A stretch of 64,000 nt of DNA, from contig MU623347.1 in assembly GCA_025201765.1 (NCBI GenBank), positions 124,001 to 188,000 on the forward strand, in the 5' to 3' direction. This document shows, piece after piece, positions 57,560 to 64,000 of the stretch. The translations under genes and the position numbers were made by a program. This stretch comes from Daldinia sp. FL1419 (lineage: Eukaryota; Ascomycota; Sordariomycetes; Xylariales; Hypoxylaceae). Each line of letters starts with the position of its first letter. The stretch's first letter is position 1. The notes below the pieces were generated by a model. That model saw only the letters and a program-made list of their open reading frames with translations. It was not told the origin of the DNA and did no database searches.

Positions 57560-58558
57560 ATGCCGGCGCCGTCGAAGCAGCGGAAGGTCGCCATAGTAGG
57601 CAGCCGATCCGTAGGTACGTGTTTTTTCACTTTCTGCTTTCTGCTTTCTGCTTTCTGTTTTCTGCTTTCAAGCTTTCTAGCTTCTCTGGCTTTCCAGCTT
57701 CTGATCCGGCGTTCTTTGTGATACCTTTTCGCCTACCCCATACTATATAACCATGACCATACATTAATTACATCTCCCTTGCCTAACCCTGTCCCTTGCA
57801 AGTTTTAATCTTTCCTTCTCGCATGGATCGTGCATACAATCGCGATGCGTATCATACATATCGTACGTACCGTGCATATCGTGCATATCGTACATATCAA
57901 TATGGATATATGACATGTCTTACGATGACAAAACTAAGCTAATATTTTTGTAACCCCGTCTCGCAGGCAAGTCTTCCCTGGCAGTACAGTTCGTCGACGG
58001 TCACTTCGTCGAGAGCTATTATCCAACCATCGAGAATACCTTTAGCAAGGTCATTCGATTTAAGGGTCAAGACTATGCTACTGAAATTGTCGATACTGCC
58101 GGCCAGGATGAGTACAGCATCTTGAACTCGAAACACTTCATCGGTATCCATGGATACATGCTAGTATACTCGGTTTCCTCGTTGCCCTCTTTCGAGATGG
58201 TGCAGGTTATCCGCGAGAAGATTCTCAACCACCTGGTTTGTTACCCTCTCGCCAATTGATTACTGAACCTTTTCGGTCGCGTTCAACGATGTAATAGCTA
58301 ACTAATTGGTAATCCCAGGGCACTGATTGGGTCCCAATTGTCATAGTTGGCAACAAGAGCGATCTGCGCCCCGAGCAACGCCAAGTCAGTCAGGAAGACG
58401 GCAAGAAGCTGTCAGAAAAATTCAATTGTGCTTGGACAGAAGCCAGCGCGCGATACAACGAGAATGTTGCTAAGGCCTTCGAGCTCCTGATCGCCCAGGT
58501 TGAGAAATCACAGAACCCCAACGAGGCAACCAACGATGGAAAATGTCGAGTGATGTGA
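57560..58558 (+). CDS. Rheb-family small GTPase
   Basis: Exons 57560-57614, 57967-58235 and 58319-58558 give 187 aa. Rheb is a Ras-like GTPase that controls TORC1 and, in fungi, arginine/lysine uptake. The P-loop is VAIVGSRSVGKSSLAVQF, with the Arg-Ser at the Ras Gly12-13 positions that distinguishes Rheb. The effector region is YYPTIENTFSK, G3 is DTAGQDEYS, G4 VGNKSDL, G5 EASARYNENV, and the C-terminal CaaX box is CRVM (farnesylation). All three exon junctions keep phase. Intron 1 is long for this genome (352 bp) and contains two tandem-repeat arrays. The start MPAPSKQRKVAIVG fits the family. Confidence 0.95.
57631..57669. repeat. 7-bp tandem repeat (TTTCTGC) in Rheb intron 1
   Basis: Five near-exact TTTCTGC units (one with an extra T change) start 17 bp after the donor site. 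Confidence 0.9.
57851..57898. repeat. 9-bp tandem repeat (ATCGTGCAT-like) in Rheb intron 1
   Basis: Five units: atcatacat, atcgtacgt, accgtgcat, atcgtgcat, atcgtacat. Confidence 0.85.
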
Positions 58559-59380
58559 AAGACAACCATCCGTAAGAAGGCGACGAGGGGGGATGATATG
58601 ATCCAAAGGGCATATTATTACGTTGGAATACCTTACTGAGCAAGTAAGGACAAGGACAAGGACAAGCATGATAAGGACATTTGAAAGACTAGAAAGGTGA
58701 TTTCCCAGCCGCCGCAGGGCGGTGGAATCTAGGTCCGGGTGCTTACTGCGTTTTCGGGCAGGCTATTATTTCTTTCTTTGGCTTCATTTTGCATTACGAA
58801 CCACAATGGTTATTACTTTTACGATGTCTTGAACAGCAGAAATGATAATCGCCGTGGCTTGTATATACTAGTCAGAGCTTCAACGATCTGGTTTAAGGAG
58901 TCAATCGGAACTGCTTTATTGCTACATAGTATGCTAGGTTAGGCTTTTGACAGTTGTTACCGACATGTGGTACTACTAATAATGACGTTTTAATAATTCT
59001 CGAAATAGCATCAAGTTTCTTAAGTCTTTTATGCCTTGAAATGTGCAATCAAATGTGTAATTGAAGAAGGAAATCCAGATGGAAATACTTCTTCATAAAT
59101 GAGCTAGGTCCCCCGGATGTGAGGTAGTACGTACCAAAGTACCCTCGAAAGAAAAGGAAAAAAGGAACTGCAGATGAGAGAGAGAAAAAAAAAAAAAAAA
59201 AAGGTACGTACCGTTATCGTATCGTGCCCCGCCGCTGCGTCGCGATACTAGGTATGTACCCCCTTCTCTGCCCCTCTGCTTCGAAAACCACCCCACCAAA
59301 ATTTAGTCACTCCTTTAAACTACACGGAAAGGAGCACTCAACATCGACTCTACTTCAAGGTTATCTTCAAGTCTTTAAAC
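58559..59380. other. intergenic gap before SerRS
   Basis: About 820 bp, with an A-run at about 59186-59202 and a GTACGTACC motif just after it. No gene is seen. Confidence 0.6.
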
Positions 59381-61015
59381 ATGCTCGACGTCTTAGATTT
59401 CATCACCGAGAGGGGTGGCAACCCCGAAAAGATCCGCGAGTCTCAGCGCCGCAGATATGCCAGCGTCGAGGTCGTCGACGAGGTAATCGAAATGTTCGAG
59501 GACCATCGCAGAAGTCAGTCGCATTGCTTCATATAACTAGCGATAATCACGACTGACATATGCTCAAATTACAGCCCAATATGCCGCGACTCAGATAAAC
59601 AGCAAGATCAACGATGTACAGAAGCAGATCGGTGCTAAGAAGAAGGTCGTAATTTCATAATTCCTCTGAGTCACCGATCCATCTTATACATATCATCTCG
59701 TACCCGCGTACTAACTATCCGTATACATATATAGGCTAAGGAGAACGCAGACGACCTACTTCAGCAAAAAGCTGACCTAGAAAAGGAGAAGAAGGCGTTC
59801 ATCGAATCGGCAGCTCAGAAGGATATTGCGCTAAAAGCCAAGATCAACACTATTGGCAACATCGTCCACGATTCCGTCCCCGTCAGCGATAACGAAGATA
59901 ACAACGCAATCCAGCGAACGTGGGCACCACCGGGAGTTACGGTAGAAAAGAAGAACGTGCTATCGCATCACGAGGTCCTCCTACGGCTTGATGGCTACGA
60001 CCCGGACCGTGGTGTCAAGGTTGTCGGTCACAGAGGTTACTTCTTAAGACAATGGGGTGTGTTCCTCAACCAGGCTCTGATCAACTATGGCCTAGAATAC
60101 CTCAGCAGCAAAGGTTTCACTCCCCTACAGACGCCTCAATTCATGCTCAAGGATTACATGGCGAAGACGGCTCAGCTAGAACAGTTTGACGAGGAGTTGT
60201 ACAAGGTAGTCGACGGCGAGGCGCAAAACGACAAATACCTCATCGCGACCTCGGAGCAGCCCATCTCTGCCTTCCACGCCGACGAATGGATCATAGCCAA
60301 GGACCTTCCCATCAAATATGCGGGCTTCAGCACGTGCTACAGGCGAGAAGCCGGATCTCACGGCCGTGACGCTTGGGGTATCTTTCGTGTCCATCAATTC
60401 GAGAAGGTAGAGCAATTCGTGCTTACGGACCCCGAGAAGTCGTGGGAGATGTTCGAAGAGATGTTCACAACCTCTGAAGAATTCTACAAGTCGCTTGGAT
60501 TGCCGTACCAAGTCGTAGCCATCGTCTCGGGAGCGCTGAACAACGCGGCTGCCAAGAAGTTCGATCTAGAAGCCTGGTTCCCCTTCCAGGGAGAGTACAA
60601 GGAGCTTGTGTCGTGCTCCAACTGCACTGACTACCAGTCGCGTGCCCTAGAGATACGGTTTGGTACCAAGACACAGACGGATGCTAAGAAGAAATACGTG
60701 CACTGCCTCAACTCGACGCTCTGTGCCACCGAGAGAGCGCTGTGCTGTATTCTCGAGAACTACCAGACCGAGGATGTAAGTGTATAGGCAGTTTCCAAAT
60801 ACGTGCCAGAGCTAACTTTTTTCTAGGGTCTCCGAGTTCCTGAACCCCTTCGCAAGTACCTTCCGGGTGCTCCCGAGTTCATCCCCTTCAGCAAGGAACT
60901 GCCCAAGGATACGACCTCGGCAAAGGCTAAGGCCAAGGGAGAAAAGGGTGCTAAGCAAAAGGTAGCCGCTGCAGTTGCAGAGGCTGGCGAGAAACTAAAA
61001 GATTTGGCCGTGTAA
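59381..61015 (+). CDS. ses1: cytosolic seryl-tRNA synthetase
   Basis: Exons 59381-59513, 59575-59645, 59735-60775 and 60827-61015 give 477 aa. It attaches serine to tRNA-Ser (class IIa). The N-terminal MLDVLDFITERGGNPEKIRE and the following long helical hairpin (residues about 40-110; DDLLQQKADLEKEKKAF) form the tRNA-binding coiled coil. The catalytic domain has TSEQPISAFHADEW, motif 2 FSTCYRREAGSHGRDAWGIF (about 265-284), and motif 3 in TLCATERALCCILENYQ (about 395-411). The C-terminus is the Lys/Ala-rich eukaryotic extension (AKAKAKGEKGAKQK). No mitochondrial presequence is present, so this is the cytosolic form. The two first donors (GTCAGT and GTCGTA) are weaker than most in the window. 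Confidence 0.96.
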
Positions 61016-62161
61016 TTAAATGAATATGGACGGGTTCAGATGCTGAGGAATGCGCAACTATCTCGTCGGAGGTAATGCAGTTTGAACTGCAGTAAGGAAG
61101 ATTATTCGAGTGCATGCCATGCTACGGTATCTAATAGAAAGCGATAGCCATGCGTTTGGCTAGCGTAGCAGCACTGACGACTTACACGATGACACAATAT
61201 AGACGAGAATTACACTTTATGACTATGAATGGACAGGAATGAGACGAATTAGCGTGGTTATACGAAGTACCTAAGTAAGGTTAGAAAGGCACTGATGTTA
61301 TTGCTTCCATTTAGGGGTCTCGGTTCTGTCGGCTCGCTATTCGGACCCCTGTGACCATTCGGCGTGTTGGAGTAAAAAAGGCCCTGAAACATCGTACACA
61401 CTTGCAATGTACACAACTCCTGGTAGTTATACCTAGGTACTAAGGTAATTAACTAATTTCTATCTTTTTTACATATATCTTTACATATATTGTTATATTT
61501 TTGATGACGAAGCTGTATATGTCTGTAATAGACAATCAATCACGTTAGATGAACCTACCTCTAAGTACTTAGGTAAGCTAGTGTATAGGTAACTACCTAA
61601 TGCAGTCAAGTCTTTGCATTCCACGAAACATCAGCCGCATACGGCTTCCTTGTACTATGGAGATATGCGGACTTGCGTATCTATTCCTTCTTTGCGAGGG
61701 AACCATTCCCACCCCTAGGTTAAATAATAGGTACCAATGAATCCGAACCCGGTTATGGGCAACAACCCAACCGCCACGTGCGAGACTGGCCTTCCTTACT
61801 TATTACCTTTTTTCTTCTTATATTCTTTCCGTGGTATTAAATATATCAAATTAGTTACCTACCTACCTAGGTAGCTACGAATAGGCACTAAAACTAACAG
61901 GCCAATCATACCATGGCTTGGATCCTAGGTACCTAACGAATTCGCATTTACCTAACGTATTACAACATACAGGCGCAGACGTCTTTATTCAAACGCGCGG
62001 GAAAGGCGCAGACGATAACATTTTAACATTTTAACATTCTAACATTCTAGCATTCTAACCTAGCCTTGTTCTAGTAGCCACCTTCAGCCAACTTACGAAA
62101 TATAGGCGGAAATAGCAAGAGTAGCGTCTCCTTGAAAGTGAGTTAGTTATATATAGTTGGT
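61016..62161. other. intergenic gap with dispersed palindromic motifs
   Basis: About 1.15 kb, AT-rich in the middle, with TACCTAGGTA-type motifs at about 61429-61443, 61557-61600, 61855-61878 and 61924-61935, and an 8-bp tandem repeat just upstream of the next gene. Confidence 0.6.
62017..62059. repeat. 8-bp tandem repeat (AACATTYT), 5 copies
   Basis: aacatttt twice, aacattct twice, agcattct once, then aac. It lies 103 bp upstream of the ZUP1-like start codon. Confidence 0.9.
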
Positions 62162-64000
62162 ATGTCGCCTGTATTCAACTGCCCCTTTTGCGGATACAAG
62201 GAATCTGCCGAATACGACATCCTACTTGTAAGTCCCGTGTCCCCCCATACCCTCTCACGCCGAGGCGAAGAATACGTTTTTTTTTTCAGATGCTCATATG
62301 CTCCTCGCAGCACCTAGAAGTTCACCATAGCGAGGGGAAATCTCCTTTTGTCGCGGATGGTGAGCGGACTGCTGCTGCTGCTGTTGATGCTGCTGTAGTT
62401 AGACAGGGGGTAGAGGCGACGGCCGCCAAGGAAGAGCTTACTGAATATGTGCAATGTCCATTTAAGAACTGTGGCGAGATATTTCACCTGGCCAAGCTGG
62501 ACGAGCACCTCGGATTGCACAATACGGAATTGGCCGAGGATACTTCCGAAGAATCGGATACTAGCGATCTAGGAAACGTATCGCCGAAGAGTCGCGATCG
62601 ATCTTCCACTATGCAACCTTCGACTGTTATACCGGGGCCCAGCCGAGCCAAGCCCGATGGACCGGCCGGCCTTGCTCCGGGCGCAACATCGCTAAATACT
62701 ACCGGAGATACTCATATAAAATCATCCAAACCAGTCCGAAGACTTGGAGTAAGCTTCCTCCGTTTTATAGCCCGACTCGTTATTCATGATTCACTCTCTC
62801 TCAGATAAATGTTTATAAATACCAGGGGGTTTAAAAGTAAGCTGACACGGCACTTAGAAAAAAGAACTGGGGACCTATTATAACGAGGAGAGAATGCCGC
62901 GCTGGCTCGAGGATATGCTGAAGAAACGCGGGTTCAAGAGTGCACAAGGTCGGTTCTTTGCATAACTGTAGCTCGTAGGTTCACGCGTCCAGCACATATC
63001 AGCTCACAAATACTCGTAGGCGTAATACCTGTTCTCGCACAACTCTTCCAGCAAAATAAATATACGCAATACGTGTACCTCTGTCATCCGCAGACACAGC
63101 ACATATCCAAGCTTAGGCATGAGGGTATGCATAACCCAAATCACCTATAGAGCGATCATGAGTTGTTCTGCTAATGTCGATCGGCTCAGGCAGCTTCTGC
63201 GGTTACAGAAATATCCAGATGCTGATATCGTATATTATCGGGACGGGCGCGCCGGGCGCCGCGGCCTTTAAAAACACAATCCCGAGTATCTTCCAGATAC
63301 AGGATCTCATAGAGCTCGCTTGGGATCAGGGCATCCATGAGGACGGCCGAATAGAACTTGGTATCCTTAAGGGTACACGCAAGTATATTGGAACACCAGA
63401 GGTGAGTTTAGTACATTGCTATCATTTTATTTTAAGGAATGTAGACATCAGACTATCTATTTACTATGGAGAGAGCGTACAAAAGACTTCCTAGCTAACC
63501 GTTGTTCCTCACTAGGCCCAAACACTGTTCGCAAGCTTAGGCATACAGTAAGTTCATCACGTCCGATAAAGTCTACGTATATGTTCTCTTCGAATCTAAG
63601 CTCTAACGTATCTTTCTACCTTGGGTTAGATGGGACATGCAGACGTTTAAGAATGGGCCCGGGGAACTACCCACCGCGTCGGAGAACAGGATGTACGACG
63701 CTGTGGAAGAGTACTTTTCAACAGCGCCGGGTGTCAATCTACAGAGTAAAGTACGCAAGACAAAGCGGCCGCCGATTTATTTTCAGCATCAGGGTGAGTC
63801 TTCCTCCTTTGACACATCATATTAGGCTTAGGGGGAAAGGGATGAGTAAATCAACGGGTTGAATACGATACGCTAACAAATCTTCAACACAAGGCCATTC
63901 CATGACTATCATCGGCATAGAGCGCCAGCCCAGTGGGAACCGGAATCTAATTGTTTTCGACCCGTCCTACGCGGACCATTCAAACGTCACGCGATACGTC
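62162..64000 (+). CDS. ZUP1/UFSP-family (peptidase C78) cysteine protease with N-terminal zinc fingers, 3' end outside window
   Basis: Exons 62162-62227, 62311-62748, 62858-62948, 63020-63124, 63190-63401, 63516-63547, 63630-63793 and 63894-64000 (partial) stay in frame for about 405 residues. ZUP1/Mug105 proteins cleave K63-linked ubiquitin chains, while UFSP relatives process Ufm1; which applies here is inferred to be the former because of the zinc fingers. Finger 1 is CPFCGYKESAEYDILLHLEV followed by HH, and finger 2 is CPFKNCGEIFHLAKLDEHLG followed by LH. A disordered linker leads to the catalytic domain: RMPRWLEDML, the nucleophile region HEGSFCGYRNIQMLISYIIG, and GHSMTIIGIE with the catalytic His, then FDPSYAD containing the Asp. 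An alternative in-frame acceptor at 62289 would insert 7 residues into finger 1. Confidence 0.88.

Noticed and set aside
62814..62837. Extra 24-nt exon in the ZUP1-like gene after CTCAG at about 62806
   Set aside because: It would need a 29-bp intron to continue; one 109-bp intron from 62749 to 62857 joins RLG to KKELG in phase with the family sequence.
1..64000. tRNA, rRNA, CRISPR arrays and autonomous transposons
   Set aside because: No T-loop/acceptor combinations, regularly spaced repeats, transposase or reverse-transcriptase motifs were recognised on either strand; a tRNA scan would be needed to exclude a diverged tRNA.

Overview
This window looks like the nuclear genome of a filamentous ascomycete (Pezizomycotina, probably Sordariomycetes). 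The grounds are many short introns of about 48-65 bp with GT..AG ends and recognisable branch points, a HET-domain heterokaryon-incompatibility gene, a secreted AA11 chitin monooxygenase carrying an X278 module, and gene-poor intergenic stretches full of short TAGGTACCTA-type motifs. No CRISPR array, operon, complete transposon or tRNA gene was recognised. Gene models were built by hand splicing. In every multi-exon model the exon phases add up to one open reading frame.

Layout. 1-1169 (-) 5' part of a BUR1-type CDK; 2436-3773 (-) coclaurine-N-methyltransferase/CFA-synthase-like methyltransferase; 4443-6065 (-) USP39/Sad1 splicing factor; 6546-7877 (-) ESS2/DGCR14; an AT-rich gap; 10262-11344 (-) AA11 LPMO; a 4.2 kb gap; 15588-16358 (-) AIG2-like gamma-glutamylcyclotransferase; 17558-29349 (+) TRA1, the giant SAGA/NuA4 scaffold; 30075-32541 (-) HET protein; 34031-35873 (+) MFS anion permease; 36405-37615 (+) ABHD11/IMO32-like hydrolase; 37837-38933 (-) Rab18-like GTPase; 41066-42198 (-) ribosomal protein eS1; 43439-43914 (-) small unknown gene behind a cluster of minisatellites; 45690-48169 (-) URC1; 49711-50276 (+) ELOF1; 50602-51624 (-) uracil phosphoribosyltransferase; 52966-55649 (+) WAPL; 57560-58558 (+) Rheb; 59381-61015 (+) cytosolic seryl-tRNA synthetase; 62162-64000 (+) ZUP1/UFSP-family peptidase, cut by the window end.

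Most genes are single-copy housekeeping functions in transcription and chromatin (BUR1, TRA1, ELOF1, WAPL), splicing (USP39, ESS2), translation (eS1, SerRS) and small-GTPase signalling (Rab18, Rheb). One link between neighbours stands out: a URC1-type GTP cyclohydrolase II-like gene and a UPRT gene are separated only by ELOF1. These are two components of the fungal uracil-catabolism (URC) route.

The most unusual structural signal is extreme exon fragmentation. URC1 needs 18 coding exons, including one of 4 nt and one of 9 nt. The AIG2-like gene needs an 8-nt exon, the Rab18-like gene a 12-nt exon, UPRT a 17-nt exon, and ELOF1 has a first coding exon that is only the ATG. Each restores exactly the conserved protein sequence and has plausible splice signals on both sides.
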